Positions 37,025 through 50,528 of a DNA stretch of 64,000 nucleotides are shown here, one piece after another. The notes beneath the pieces were generated by a model, which saw only the letters and a list, made by a program, of their open reading frames with translations, made no database searches and was not told where the DNA came from. The DNA lies in contig CM060920.1 of the NCBI GenBank assembly GCA_030737875.1, positions 816,370,686 through 816,434,685 on the forward strand. The letters are read 5' to 3'. Position numbers and translations under genes: made by a program. The DNA is from Allium sativum (lineage: Eukaryota; Streptophyta; Magnoliopsida; Asparagales; Amaryllidaceae). Each line of letters begins with the position of its first letter. Positions within the stretch are counted from its first letter, which is position 1.

Positions 37025-37492
37025 TGTAAAGTAGTGATCATTCACTTTTAGCAGAAAAAACTAAATAGGATCGTGCAATGATGTGATAGAACAAACAGGT
37101 TCAAATAATTATTAATCACAGATCACAGAAAATATTGAAAACAAGAAAGAACACACAATATTTATAGTGGTTCCACTATCTCGAGATTGTGTACGTCCAC
37201 TTTAATGGGGAAGAAATTTGATTAATATTGAAGAGATTATAAAGTATTACATTGGAACAAAGAAATGAAGAAATGACATAAGAGATGATGAGAGATAAGC
37301 TAAAAATTCTACATGACTCTCTTAACGTAGAGAAGAATTACTTGGGGATGAAGTAATCAATTTATGTAAATAAATCAATCCAAATATCATTTTCATTAAC
37401 TTTCTTGTCATATAATTGATTGATAGCATTCCGATTTCTCCATGAATAATTCTATTCCAATAAGATTTTCTTTTTCACAAAATATGATAACA
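37025..37492 (-). mobile_element. Putative 5' LTR of the copia relic, about 468 bp
   Basis: On the minus strand it would start TGTTATCATATTTTG (37492) and end CTACTTTACA (37025). It contains ACGTACACAATCTCGAG and then ACCACTATAAATATTGTGTG, the TATA and leader pattern seen in many plant copia LTRs. The outer end is a guess from the TG start; no second LTR is present to confirm it. Confidence 0.55.
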
Positions 37493-38535
37493 AATATATG
37501 GCGAATATCTCCAAAATCCCTATCTCTTTAGTATTCCTTTCTATTTCTTTCATGCATAAAAGGGTAACCAGTATACCGAGAATATCCCCAAATTCTACTT
37601 AATTTTGGAAATATTATATAACCAAAACTATAATAATTCTTAAACATAAAGTTACAATGTTTATACACAAGGATATGGTTATACATAAAAAACCAAGAGA
37701 CAAATGAATTTTTGCTTGTTATTGCTTTTCTTTTATATGCATAAACTTTGGATAGAAGCATAAAGTTAGCTGTAAGCATAAACTTAGGATAGATTCAAGG
37801 ACCAATGTCAATTTACTTTGTTTTTAGCATAGAAAAAGTTTGAATAACAAGTTTGTGTATTCGATGTGTGTGTGGATATATTTTATAATTTATTTAATTT
37901 GCTTCATGTATACTTCACCTATAACTAAGATGCATGTATTTTTTTTGAAAAATATATGTGTTAAGACAATAATGCAATTCTTGCCGAGGAGAAGCATCTG
38001 TCCATGTATGTTTACCATCTACTACTTCAGGGAACATTTGCAATTCTTTTTAGCTAATGTTAATTAATACAAGTATATTTCTTTCTATAGGATATTGGTA
38101 AAAAAATTAACTTCAAAATACAAGTATGTTTACAAGTATTTATCCCTATATTTATTTTTAGCTAACGTTTGAGTAATGAAAGTATGTTTACCATCTTCCT
38201 GTAGTATATTTCTTCTTGTACGATGAAATAACTTCAAAATACAATGTTGAGTATAGCGCAGGAGGTAATTTTTTGGTTTTGGTCAAATAATTTCACTCAA
38301 AATTTTCAAAAAATTACCTTTTTGAGTATCCTTTTGGCTACATGTTCAGGAGTTGCATGTATATGCACTCCAAATCTAATTCAACTCCTTAGTGTGAGTA
38401 AATACTTCAAAACAAATGTGCTATTTTGGATAGTGAACTGTACCTGAAACAACAATGTACAATAAAATATTTTGAGCAAATGTGTTTTTTGTTTGTATTT
38501 ACAATGTTATATTATTGTTTCTTTGTATAAATTAT
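37493..38535. other. AT-rich stretch, no gene recognised
   Basis: Short open frames in several phases have no recognisable motifs. It could include the 5' noncoding part of the hAT relic that follows, but I see no convincing terminal inverted repeat or 8-base duplication. Confidence 0.5.
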
Positions 38536-40130
38536 ATGGAAAAAGCCTCGAGTCCTATGGATAATGTGCTACAACAATTGGAAGTCATGGCTAATGTGGA
38601 GGGTTCCAAAGTGGATGAATCTCCTTTGGATGTTACTGCTATGGATGTAGAGGATAATTCAACTCCTCAGGAAACTCAAAACCAATTTCTAGTAGTTGAT
38701 ATTGGAATTCTATGAAAAAGCAAAATTCAGATGTTTGGAATCATTTCAAAAGGCGAAAAATATATGGAAAGTGGAAGGATATTGCAATTATTATGGCTTA
38801 GAACTTTTTGGTGAATTAAAGCAAGGAACATCACACTCGCGTAACCACTTCAAAGCTTGCAAACTTTGAATAATTCAAGATAAAAAGCAAGCTTTTATCA
38901 AAACCGAGGACGTCAGGAATGAAGCATTAATGGTTGGTTCCTATGCATTTAATCAAGATGCAGCATAGCGTGCAATGTCTAAGATGATAATTCTTCATGA
39001 GTATCCTATGGCATTGGTTGACCATGTTGGTTTTAAATAATTTTGTGTTGTGATGCAACCTTTGTTTAAGGTTATTTCTCGTAACACTGTCAAGGTTACA
39101 TCATGAAATTTGACAAGGGTGATAATAAGAATGCAACGAAGCTATTTCCAAAGAATCAATGTCACATTGCTAGACAACTATCATAAAAATAAAAGTTATA
39201 TGACGGTCACAACTCACTTTATTGATGATTCATGGACCCTACAAAGTCAACTTGTAATGTAATACTTATAAACTATAGCTATAGTTCTTATTATTTACTT
39301 CTTTAGTTATTATAAAAATTTAAATACATACGTTAGGTTCATTTATGTGGTTGCTTCTCATCCTGCCAAAGTTCTTGGTGTATTACTTGAATGGTTAATG
39401 GACCGGAGTATAGATAAAAAATTGTCCACGAAGACAGTTGATAATTGTTCTACAAATGATGGTATGGTTAAACGCATGTTAGAAAAATTTTCTCCTACGT
39501 TACTTATTTTGAGCGGTAAATTGTTTTACATGCGGTGTTGTGCTCATATATTAAACTTAATTGCGAAAGATAGTATGTCCATAATCTCTAAACTAAAGCC
39601 ATTGAGAATGTTAGAGAAAGTGTTGAATATTGAATAGCAACACCTAAAAGACAGGAGAAATTAATAGATACATGTAGTCAAGTGAACATCTCATATGCAG
39701 AGAAACTCGTTCTTGATTGTAAGACTAGGTGGGATTCTACTTTTTGAATGCTTTGTGTTGTCATACTATAAGAAGATGTGTTTAGCCGACTGGCACAACG
39801 AGATCATAAATATAAAGCCTTGCCTATTGAAAATGAATGTATGTCGGCAAAAGAAGTCCGTGATAAGATGGAAATATTTTATGAAGTTATAAAACTATTT
39901 TCCGGTATTTTGCATCCAACTACCAATATTTACTTTTCAAAAATTTGTGAAATTAAATTGGCTTGGATCTCCTAATTCTATTATTCATAAAATGGTTGAA
40001 GCCATGATTGGAAAATTTGATACATATTGGAGTGATATCAACGAGGTAATGGATATAAGAGTTGTGTTAGATCCTAGGTACAAATTATTAACGATATTTT
40101 TCATCAACACCAAAATTTAGGGTTATGGTT
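38536..40130 (+). pseudogene. hAT transposase relic (RICESLEEPER-like)
   Basis: The ATG at 38536 opens an acidic N-terminus. Then come a BED finger (VWNHFKRRKIY ... CNYY ... SRNHFKAC, about 38737-38870), LHEYPMALVDHVGFK (about 38990-39040), QPLFKVISRN, THFIDDSWTLQ (about 39210), a long open stretch with KLSTKTVDNCSTNDG and MRCCAHILNLIAKDS (39347-39637), then TRWDST, FSGILHPTTN and VVLDPRYKL (about 40060). These are landmarks of plant hAT transposases, which cut and paste DNA flanked by short inverted repeats. Reading needs several frame changes and there are many stops; the second BED cysteine is Tyr. The C-terminal dimerisation domain is missing. Domesticated relatives exist, but the decay here rules out a working gene. 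Confidence 0.85.
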
Positions 40131-40277
40131 GTGGAACTAGGGTAATACAATTGTTTTGAGCTTGATGGAATTCACCTGTCCTTAGATGGAAAGATCCTAA
40201 GCCCGAAGATTAGTTACTCTTCCTTCAAGAAGTGCGTGTTACGATACTTAATGATCAACTTTTACCTTGGGTTAGGG
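40131..40277. other. Junction between hAT relic and LTR fragment M
   Basis: About 150 bases without recognised content, between the last hAT motif and the TGAGACGACTCGAG start of M. Confidence 0.4.
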
Positions 40278-43200
40278 TGAGACGACTCGAGCTTCCCCGT
40301 GAAGGAAAGCCCGGATTGAGTTGAGAACAAACCACATCGAGACATAAACAGAAGAACATTTCATTTCTTATTACAACAATTCCAACAGAATACAAGAATA
40401 TACAGAGTATAAATAAATATTATACATCAGAAAAATATCAGAGATTCAATTTACATTACATAGCAGCGGAAAAATAACACAAAACACAACTGAAAGTAAT
40501 ACACGGATACAGAGCTTCCCGAGTATCGTTTCAGCTGTAAACCAGGATCCTATGAATATAAATTTGCAAAACCAAAACTACTAGCTGTCCGTGCAGAAAA
40601 TAGGGGCACCCAGAGTTTAGGTTAAAAAAATAAACTTCAGGTCAGTCATGTGACCGGTGTGAGAACTAAAATAGTTATTTAAAACTTTACTTTAAAACAG
40701 ATATATCAAGGGACCATGCCTTATAACATGGAACGGGTTTCCTCCCAAGAATACCGGTGCATATAACAAAAAAGCGCAATGCTTTTTGGAAAAATGAAGC
40801 TATTATAAGACCCAGGTCCCAACACACAATGCAACGCAAGCCGGAGGATAGTGTTTTCCATTATAATAGCCAAACATGCTTGGTACATTAAAACAAATCA
40901 TTTGATACTACTATAAGTGCATAGTGTAAAAACAACTTCAAATATAATTTTATCAATCCTAGGCGGTGTGGGTACCATATATATGTCGCCAATACTAGGC
41001 TCTACAGTCAAAACCTCAAAGTCATGTATTGGAAGTTGGATTTCCATCCGTGAACCAAGGCAAGGGATTGTCCTTACCGCTTTGAGACTCTCTAGCCCGA
41101 GCCTCAGGAATAGCCACAAATGCCCCTTGGATCGTCAGGGCCGGTCCACTCGATGTGGATTATAATGCTTGAACACTGCATTTCCCCGCCCTTTAGGGCG
41201 TAAATGAGCCAAATGACTCCATCGGCTCCACATAGTCACCGATATATCCGAGGCACCTCGCAATCCAACAACCACACTGGTGAAAATAATATAAATGTCA
41301 GGGCTGGTAGGACACCGACACCACCCTAGCCAGAAAATGCATGCCCTCCTTGAGGTCCTTTCCCGTTTCTGGTTCACAACCGGGTGTGAGGCTCGTGAAT
41401 TAACGCTACACAAAGCTATGCCACACAGGCGGTGCTTTGATCATCAACCATAAGATTTTGCTTTTCAACAAAAGCCTTAATCATTTGCATCTTAGCATGC
41501 CACATAGGCAAACCACTTCATGCAATCGATATCCATCAATCACACAGAATGATATCCAATGTCAAACACATAGTCCATTTACAAGTCCGTTCTAGGTCTG
41601 AACGAAACCGGAGGCACCTCGTACCTCGTATATCCATCGATCTCCAAGTATGTCTGGACGATCACCAACAGATTCCCTCCTCTTGGGTGTACAACCCAAT
41701 CAAGATCATCAGTAATTATCCAAACGATGTGAAGACCTATGGTCTTTGACCACCATCTTCATCCTCGACACATCATCGAATCAGTTATTCAGAATGGGAT
41801 AAACCCGGCCTTTCTGAATAACTCGCGTATATAATCAACAAGTGTTACACAAACACAACATACGCCTCATTCCAATTCAGAATATTTTTTTATTCAAATA
41901 TTCTTATACTTTGGGAAAGGATCCCATTAATTTTATCAAAGATAGATTCCTTAAATTTATTCTTTATTCTTCCTTTTAATATCAATTCAAACCAAATTGT
42001 GGTTTATCCAAACTAGTCGGGATTAACGAACCTTACCGAAGTAATCAATTGTTTTAATTTCCCAATCCCAACCTATTCATCCCATGAAGTAAAACTGGTA
42101 ATACTTCATATCTAACACCACGGTGTTATCAGTAAATTCAATTACCATTTCATGTTTAAATCTAATTAAAGATTTAACTATCGTCTGGAGCAAAACCGGT
42201 GATACTCCATTCTCGATCATTTCAATCTAATTAAAGATTCATTAAAACTCCACTTGGTTTTAATCTTCCCAAAAAATGAATGATTGTTTAACTTAGGTAA
42301 TCATATCCTGTCTTTAACTTGGTTAAAGAACCAATGTCATTTAAAACACGGTTCACTATAAACCCAAAGTCACATTCCATTAACAATGGAATTTTCACGG
42401 AAAACAGATCAATGTATATAATCGATATGAACTTCCATATCTAACTAATAATATAAATGGAATAATGGCAAAGCCTTTTAAAATCCATATATATTAGAAG
42501 TCTTCCTCCACAGAAATTAATTTCAATTATCAACAAATCGAATTCCATTCCATTCCAATTTTTTTATTAAATTGGAAAACTTTAGTTTGGAAAATCTCCT
42601 TTAAATCTTAACAAAAGATTTATAAATTCCAAATCACATTTCACTGCAAATTGGGTTAAAGAACGAATGTCGTTAAAAGCACAGTTCACAAAAAACCCAA
42701 CTCATATTTCATTAATTATCGGGTTAAAGAACGAGTGTTATTTAAAACACCGTTCACGATAAACCCAAAAATCAATTCCAATTCAATTCCAACTAAATAT
42801 CATTTAATTGGCACATTTCATTAAATCTAAATAAAAAGATTTAATATTTTTCTCAACTGGGTTTAAGAACAGTGTTAATGAAGACACCATTCACGACAAA
42901 CCCAAATCCCATTTGATATTAAATACAAGGCTCTGAATAGAAAATATATCGGCTTATATTCAATATCAAATTCAATGACCAACAAATATCGTATTGGAAA
43001 TAACAATATAAATATATCTTTCAAATTTCCATAACAAAATCTGTATAATCACGAAATCCAACATCGAAATATTCCAAAGACAATTTCGATTCAAATCCAT
43101 TCTAATCCAATTATTGGAAATTCTGGTTACTTTTAAAACCATTTCAAATCCAATTTATTTATTTCAAAAATAAATGGATTATAATTCTAGTTCAAAACTA

Positions 43201-43297
43201 GTTCATTTCGATAAAAATCTATTTTTATCTTTTCAAATTTGGAGTTTTTCATCCCAATTCTTTCCAAATCATTTCTTATGATTTTACACTAATTATA
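40278..43297 (-). mobile_element. M: 3' part of an E1-like giant LTR, minus strand, interrupted by O
   Basis: The reverse complement matches the last 2.7-3 kb of E1. The LTR end is at 40278 (TGAGACGACTCGAGC mirrors the E1 end GAAGTTCGGGTCGCTACA). It carries the 3' hairpin module (about 40580-40680, partly decayed), the caggcggtgctttgatc-type U5 sequence (about 41000-41700) and the hairpin array (42084-42903). It stops at 43297 in TTATA, where O is inserted; the rest must lie right of the window. No coding sequence is supported. Confidence 0.85.
42084..42903 (-). other. Array of inverted repeats, M copy (minus strand)
   Basis: Same order of hairpins as 4429-4869 in E1, including ATGAAGTA/TACTTCAT at the left end and the GGGTT...AACCC hairpins at the right. 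It is longer because of an insertion-rich middle (about 42370-42660). Confidence 0.55.
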
Positions 43298-46200
43298 TGT
43301 AACAACCCGGAAAATCTGAACCAGTTTAAAATTTTTAATTTGGCCATTTTAGTGGACTTTAAATATTTAGAATAAATTATTTTAAATAATAATGATGAAA
43401 AGTATGTTTGAATCGATGCTTGAAAATAAATATATTTATTTTAAATTATAAACAAGGCCTGAAATGGCGTGGCAGTTTCAAATTTTGAATTCAAACTTTG
43501 ACTGATTGTACCAGGTGCAATATAAAACGGATTTTAGTGAAACTAAAATATTTAAATCTGTTTATGAATATCTTTCTAATGAATCTAAAAAATAGAAGTT
43601 TCATAACGGGAATCAAAAGTTATGGCCAAATGAATTTTCAGAAAGGTCGCTATAGAATATATATACACCTTGAAAATAGACATTTTGCAAACGACCTCAG
43701 AATTCGACGAAACCACTTTTGTTGGATCCGGGATGTCAAATTATTGCTAGGTTTCAAATTCCATATTTTTTGAAGTTGATATGTGAGCGTGGCGAAGGAA
43801 AACGTGTTTGGTTGATTTTAATTAAATTAGATCGACCAAAAAATGGCCATTTTTCAAACGGTCTCAGAATTTGACAAAACTAGGTTTGTTGGGACTATAT
43901 CGTCAAAACATAGCTAGATTTATTTTTCTGGAATTTTTGGGATTAGTATGTGGCCCCGATAAATTGAAATGTATGTTCAAATCAAATATTGAATGTTTTA
44001 TATTTTAATTTGAAGGAAAACTGACTGAAACAGTCGAAAGGGCCTATGAAACATATTCCATTGTGTTCGGAATGGGGGTATTTAGTTAGTGACGACAGTC
44101 ATTGGGTTTGGATTGGAGTTCGTATGAGAAAACCCTAATTTTCAAATTATTATAAATATCGACCAATCACGTTTTTTCTTTCATTAAATAAAAAAAGTCG
44201 CCTTTTCACTCTCCCCGACGTCGATCAAAGGTGGAAAACCTTCACCGCCTTCCCAGCCCGATTCCTCCTCCTACAACCAAAATTACACCGCCCTCCTGTT
44301 GAGGATTTTATAAATCACTCCAAGAGCTCCACATCCATAGCTAGTACAACCTCTATCGTTGAGTATTTTGGGAGAATCACCTCGAGGAAGGCACCGACTT
44401 TCCACCGCCGTAACTTCTCCAATCCGACGGTGAGTTGACCGCGACTGGTACCCTCCGGCGCACAACTCCAAGCTCCTCGATGTGGTATAGTTCGATCCTC
44501 CTCAAAGTCAATGGATTTGCCTGAAAATCTAAACCTAGATTTGAACATTTCAGAAAGGTAAAGGCTTTATATATTTTAAACTGTTCTATAGCACTTTAAA
44601 GCGCTACGGTTTATGACTTTACAATAAAAATCATATCTTTCTCGTTTGTTGTCAAAATCCAGTGGACTCGTGCAGACGTCTTCTACATTCTAGAAGAGAC
44701 CGGATATTTTTCTGAGCCTTCTACAATTTTTGGAGGAGTGGAACCCAATGTGAGATTTCTAAATTATAAACATTAAGGAAATGACGATGTATAAATTATA
44801 TAGTCAATGTATGAGTTATATAATCGTTGTATACCTCATGTATAAGCATTGTATAAGTTGCATGTTCGATGTATAAGTTATATATGCGTTGTAAAAATGA
44901 TATATGCGTTGAAATGAATTGAAATGATATTGAAATGATATTGAAATATAGCTATATATATATACACTCCCCTCGTCCATAGAATACGGACGATATATAT
45001 TGGTTGTGATATTGTTTGGATTATTGATTGATGTGAAATTTGGTGAATATCATGAATGGTTGATTGGAAATGATTGATTGTGGTTGAAATCCCAATAGGA
45101 TTAGTATATGAGAAAATTCGTCTGCGTACGAACTAGATATTGAAATCACCCTTGTCAAAAACCATGAGGTTTTAAAGTAGAGCGAGGAGACGTACTCGGG
45201 ACAGTGCTGGTTTTAACTACCCTGCCGTTATGCTACCGAAATTTTCAATAATATTCATGTGTTAGAATTATTTTCATGTGTTGAAACCATATTCATGTGT
45301 TGAAACTATTCATGTGTTGAATAGAAATTCATGTGTTGAATAAATTCTTTGAAAGATAAAAATAACATTTTATCACATATATAGACTATATAAATTATTC
45401 ATGTTTTAAAATAAATTATTTTAACAATAAAAATCACATTATATATATAAACTATAGAAAACATTCATATGTTGAAACCAAATTCGTGTGTTGAATAAAT
45501 TCTTTGAAAGATAAAAATAACATTTCTACCTTATGTATGAACTATATAAAATAATCGTGTTTTGAAATAAATTGTTTTACAATAAAAATCACATTTTTAT
45601 TTTATATATGAATTGTTAAAAATAGTGATGTGTGGAAATAAATAGCTGTTGGATAAAAATATCATTTTTATCAAATATATGAAGTGAATAGGGATTTTGA
45701 ACTCGAAGAATGGATTATATTTATATATTTAAAAATATAATTAAAATGAATCGAATAATGAAGCTACAGTTCGTATTTTGAAACCGTGATTTCAAACGAT
45801 TATTGCGGGAAATCCGACCATCGGATTTTCCCGAAACCGTTGGGTTCGCTTTGGAAATATCTTTCCAACGACACCAACATTGTAAAGATCCAACGGTTGG
45901 ATTGTCTGGAATGTTTAATTCAAGTCTGAATGAAAACAGCGCCAGAATCTACTATATTTATATATAAATATGAATTAAATCGAATATTGACACTGTAGTT
46001 CGTATTTTGAAATCGTAACTTCAAACGATTGTACCGGGAGATCCGACCGTCAGATTTTCCCGAAACTTGAACCTTGGATTCGTTATGAAAAGATCTTTCT
46101 AATGATATAAAATTTGTGAAGATCCAATGGTTAGATTTTCAGATATGTGTAAATCAAATCTAAAGAAAAACAACGCCACGGCCGCATTAAGGCCTGAAGC

Positions 46201-47818
46201 GTCGTTTGAATGAATTTGCTATTTTTAAATAAATAAAAATAGTGATAAATCATTATAAAATATTATAAACGATATGGAATGGAAATAAACTGAATTTGCT
46301 CGGTTTATCTGATATTTGATGGTTGAATGTGTTTGGCGTGAAAATTACATTAAAGAACATAATTATTGATGTCGAATAATTTAAGCATAGAAATGAATTG
46401 ATTTGAAATTCTAAATATACGTGAAGTATTTGAAAAAGCCGAGTTGATTCTCATTTCAAATAATTGATCGACGATGAAAATTCGAAGATATGAAGACGGT
46501 GCAAGACCGATGATCTTCACGTCGAATGGAGGGGTGCTACTGATGCTCGTGATAGGAGTAGCTACCTTGAAGGGGTTGAAGTGGTAGCCGTCCGGACATA
46601 CTTGTTGATTGTACAGATGTGCGAGGTATAAGGTGCCTCCGGCTTCGTTCAGACCCAGAACAAACTTGTAAATGGACTGTGTGTCTGACATTGGATTTTG
46701 TTCTGTGCTGACTGATCTCTATTAAATATATAGCTGTTTGGCGATGGAGAATTTATTCTCTTGCTTAACGCCCTTTTCTAAGACGTACGAGCTCAGAGGT
46801 TATATATCGATAGAAATTAGTCGCATGGAGTGAATTGCTTATGTGGCATGCCTATGTGGCAGATGATCAAGGCTTCTGTTGAAAAACCAACTCTTGTGGT
46901 TGATGATCAATGCGCGGCCTGTGTGGCATAGCTTTGTGTATAGCGTTAATTCGCGAGCCTCACACCCCGGTATGAAACAGAAACGGGAGAGGATCCAAGA
47001 AGAACATGTGTCTCTTTCTAGCTACAGTGGTATCAGTGACCTACCAGCCATGACATTTATAATATTTTCAGCTGTGTGGTTGTTGGATTGCGAGGCGCCT
47101 CAGATATGGAGTCATTTGGCTCATTTACATCCCATAGGGCGGGGAGACGTATTGTTCAGGGTTTTATTTTAATCCGCTACGTGTGGATCGGCCCTGTGGC
47201 TCCTAGGTGCAGTTGCGGCTGTAGCTTGAGACATGGACTAGATTATCTCGAATTCGGTAAGGACTATCTTTTGCCTTGGTTCATGACGGAAATCCAATTT
47301 CCAAATACGACATCGTGCGGTTTTGATTGTATACCTATATTGGGCGACATGATATATGATACCCATGCCGTCTATGATTGATACTTATGACTGAAATTGT
47401 TTTTGAAACATATAAACACTCGTAATAATATCAAATGCTTTTGTTTTATTCGTATCAAGCGTATTTTGGCCATTATAAGGTAGAACTCTATCCTCCGTTT
47501 TGCGTTGCATTGTGTGATGGGAACTGAGTCTTATAATGGCTTCATTTTTATAAAAAGCATTGCGATGTTTTAAAAGATTTACTTGTTTTAAAGGCACTGG
47601 CAATCCAATGGAGTAAACCCGTTCCGCATTAGCGGCGTGGTCCTGTGATTGGCCATATTATAAAATATGTTAAGTAGATTTCTCATACCAGTCCCATGAT
47701 TGACTCGTAGTTTGTTTCACTTGCAATCTCGGGTGCCCCTATTTCTACATGGGCAGCCTTGTATTCGGGTTTTAGCAGGCTCTTTCTGGATAGCTGGAGC
47801 TGAAGATGGATTCTATCA
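43298..47818 (+). mobile_element. O: 5' LTR, part 1
   Basis: It contains the U3 duplicated module (43675-43950), the CCATT/AATGG hairpin (44058-44075), ACCAATCACG and a TATA-like box (44163-44193), a leader ending AAAG/GTAAAG (44558), the AAAACC/GGTTTT hairpin (45158-45173), two copies of the palindrome-bearing segment (45760-46200) and the 3' hairpin module (47689-47758). It is closest to the LTR of A. It is cut at TATCA by I. Confidence 0.88.
47814..47818 (+). repeat. Target site duplication of element I, left copy
   Basis: TATCA before the LTR start, matched by 61418-61422. Removing I restores the continuous GATTCTATCATTTATC seen in LTR A at 24695. Confidence 0.95.
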
Positions 47819-49077
47819 TGTAATAACCCGCAAAATCTGGGCCAGTTTAAAATTTTTATTTTGGCAATTTTAGCGAATTTTGAATATTTAAAATAGATTA
47901 TTTTAAATAATATCGACGAGAAAATTTATTTTGAATAGAATTCGACGTATATATTATATACGTCGTCGTTAGAATATAAATATTTATATATAATTATAAA
48001 TAGGAATTGAAAATGGCGCGGTAGTTCGATAATTCGATTTCAAACTTCAATTGAATGTACCGGGTGCAAAACAATCCGGATTTTAGTGAAACCAAAAATA
48101 ATGGGATCTAATTGATAATATCTTTCCAACGAATCCGAATAATCATGATTTCTTAGCGGGAATCAAAAGATATGTCCAGTTGAAAATTCTGAATAGTCGC
48201 TATGGATTTCAGGCCCTCAAAAATAGACATTTTGCAAATGACCTCGGATTTCGACGAAACCAGTTTTGTTGGGTCCGGGATGTAAAGTTATTGCTAGGTT
48301 TCAAGTTTCATAATTTTTCGAATCAATATGTGAGCGTGGCAAAGGAAAACGCGTTTGACCCGTTTCAGTTGATTTTAATCGACTGGAAATTGGCCATTTT
48401 TCCAACGGTCTCAGAATTCGACGAAACTAGTTTTGTTAGGACCGTATCGTCAATACGAAGCTAGAAAATATTTTACGGGAATTTTTCTAGTTAGTATGTG
48501 ACCCCGGTAAATTGAAATGTACGTTTAAAATTCAATATAGTGATTTAAATGTAAATTCAACGGAAACTAATTGAAACGATCGAATCAGCTTACGATACAA
48601 ATCCCATTGTGTTCGGAATGGGGGTGAAACGCTACGGGCGACAGGCGGTGGGCCTCGATTAGAGGTCGTATGTAAAAGTCAACTTTTTGAATTTTAAATT
48701 AATAAAAAAATTAATTAATTTTTCTATCTCTCCTCCCCTTTATTATTGCTCGCCCCCCCCCCCCCCCCCGATTCAAAACCCTTTCTGGAGGAAAAAAAAA
48801 AAGGGACGGAGGCGGAATCCGTCGCGCCCCTAGGCGGCGCCGACCACCGCAGCTCCCCCATCGAAACCCCACCCCCAGTGCCGCGGCGAGCCACCGAAGC
48901 ACCCCCCTATCGCGAAGCAACCCCCCCTCCCGAATCGATGCACGCAGACCCCCCCTCCCCAGTGATGTCCGCCGACCTTCCCCCCCCCCCCCCCTTTAGC
49001 CACCTCCGACGACGCAGAAGACCCCCCCCCACCATCCTCCGACGACGCAGAAGACCCCCCCATTCAACCGATTTACT

Positions 49078-49083
49078 GTAAGT
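49078..49083 (+). promoter_or_regulatory. Candidate splice donor in LTR I
   Basis: TTACT/GTAAGT closes the C-rich leader; the second LTR has the same at 56416-56421. The core of I has no obvious gag-type acceptor, so its role in I is unclear. Confidence 0.45.
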
Positions 49084-50528
49084 TCCCTGATGTTGTTTTT
49101 TTTTTTTATTATTTTTTTAGAAAACTGATTTTATTTTATTTTTAGAAAACTGATTTTATTTTTAGAACTGAAATGAATGTTTTAGGAAAAAAAAAAGATT
49201 TGATTTTGAAAAAGGCGTGATTTTTATATATTGAACTTCGATAGAAAAATAGGATTTTTTTTATATATTGAACATCATAGTAAAAATTAGATTTTTATAA
49301 ATTGAATCGCATAGTAAAAATTCGATTTTTAAAAGTATGAAGAAATTATAAAAATATGATTTTTAAATGGAAAGTGAATAAATAAAAATGTGATTTTTAT
49401 TTCAAAGACAACAAAATATAAAAATGTGTGATTTTTATATATGTAGTGGCTATGGGCGAAGAAACTAATTAGAGAGGAGAACAGTGAAGATTTCCTGCAT
49501 TGGAAGTGCCGTGGAGCTAGGATAGCTATATGTGAGAATTTCTCACCTTTCAATTTCTTTTCTAGTTATATATATATACTAGGATGCAGACGGTGTTTAG
49601 TAGCACCCGACACAATCGTCCACAGACCATGGACTTGTTTGTTTGGCTGTTTGGTTATTGATTGCGATATTGGTTTGAATGTGGTTTGTGGTGTGAAAAA
49701 TCGAATCGATAAATTGGTTAGGATTAGACGTGCGCCGTTATAAGGCGAAGGAGTAAGGCTAGGTTAGACTCTTACTCCAAATTTTGTGGTTTGCATAACG
49801 AATTGATTTGATTGATGTGTGAATGGCGTGGGCCTTCACTAGTCCGGGGATAAGGCTAGGCCTCGTCCCGTTTCTAGTATCGTGCCGTTATGCCGCCGAA
49901 ATTTTCTAAAATATGTTAGAAAAATAAAAATATCATTTTATTTAAAGAATGAACTGAAGAGAAATTCATATGTTGAAATAAAATGTTTTATCGTTAAAAA
50001 TATAAATTTTAACGTGAATGTGAATAAATAAAATATTCATTTGCAAACCAGATGGTTTGTTTATGTACACTTATTTGAAGGACATTGATTGGGTCGATAA
50101 ATTTTACACATCGCCCAACTGCACAAATAAAATCTGTGTTTGATTGTTTGAAACCCTACACGGGTGTTGGGATGATATTTGACGTACACTAATCCCGATT
50201 GTTTAGTTGTGTGTCGATCGATTGATTGACAGACTGTTATAAGCGTTGAATATTTATATTTGATGCTTATACAGTGTAGAATGCACTTTGGATGATGGTT
50301 GATTATTCATCGTTGTTGATATATGCATGTGTTGTAGAAAATCCATAAAATTAACATTATATGGTAATTGATTGGGCCTCATTCCAGTATTTGAAAAAGA
50401 AATATTTGAAAAAGAAATATTTGAAAAAGAAATATTTGAAATAGAATATTTGAAAATAAAGTAATATATGAAGCCGTGTTGATTAGATTGACGCCATTTT
50501 GACGTGAACGATATTTATATCGATTGAA

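Noticed and set aside
38536..40130. Domesticated hAT gene (RICESLEEPER/DAYSLEEPER type)
   Set aside because: Many stops and frame changes, a lost zinc ligand and a missing C-terminal domain rule out a working host gene.
48746..49081. Pro-rich frame of 111 codons in the leader of LTR I and Gly-rich frames opposite
   Set aside because: They are a consequence of C-runs whose lengths differ between the two LTRs, changing the frame.
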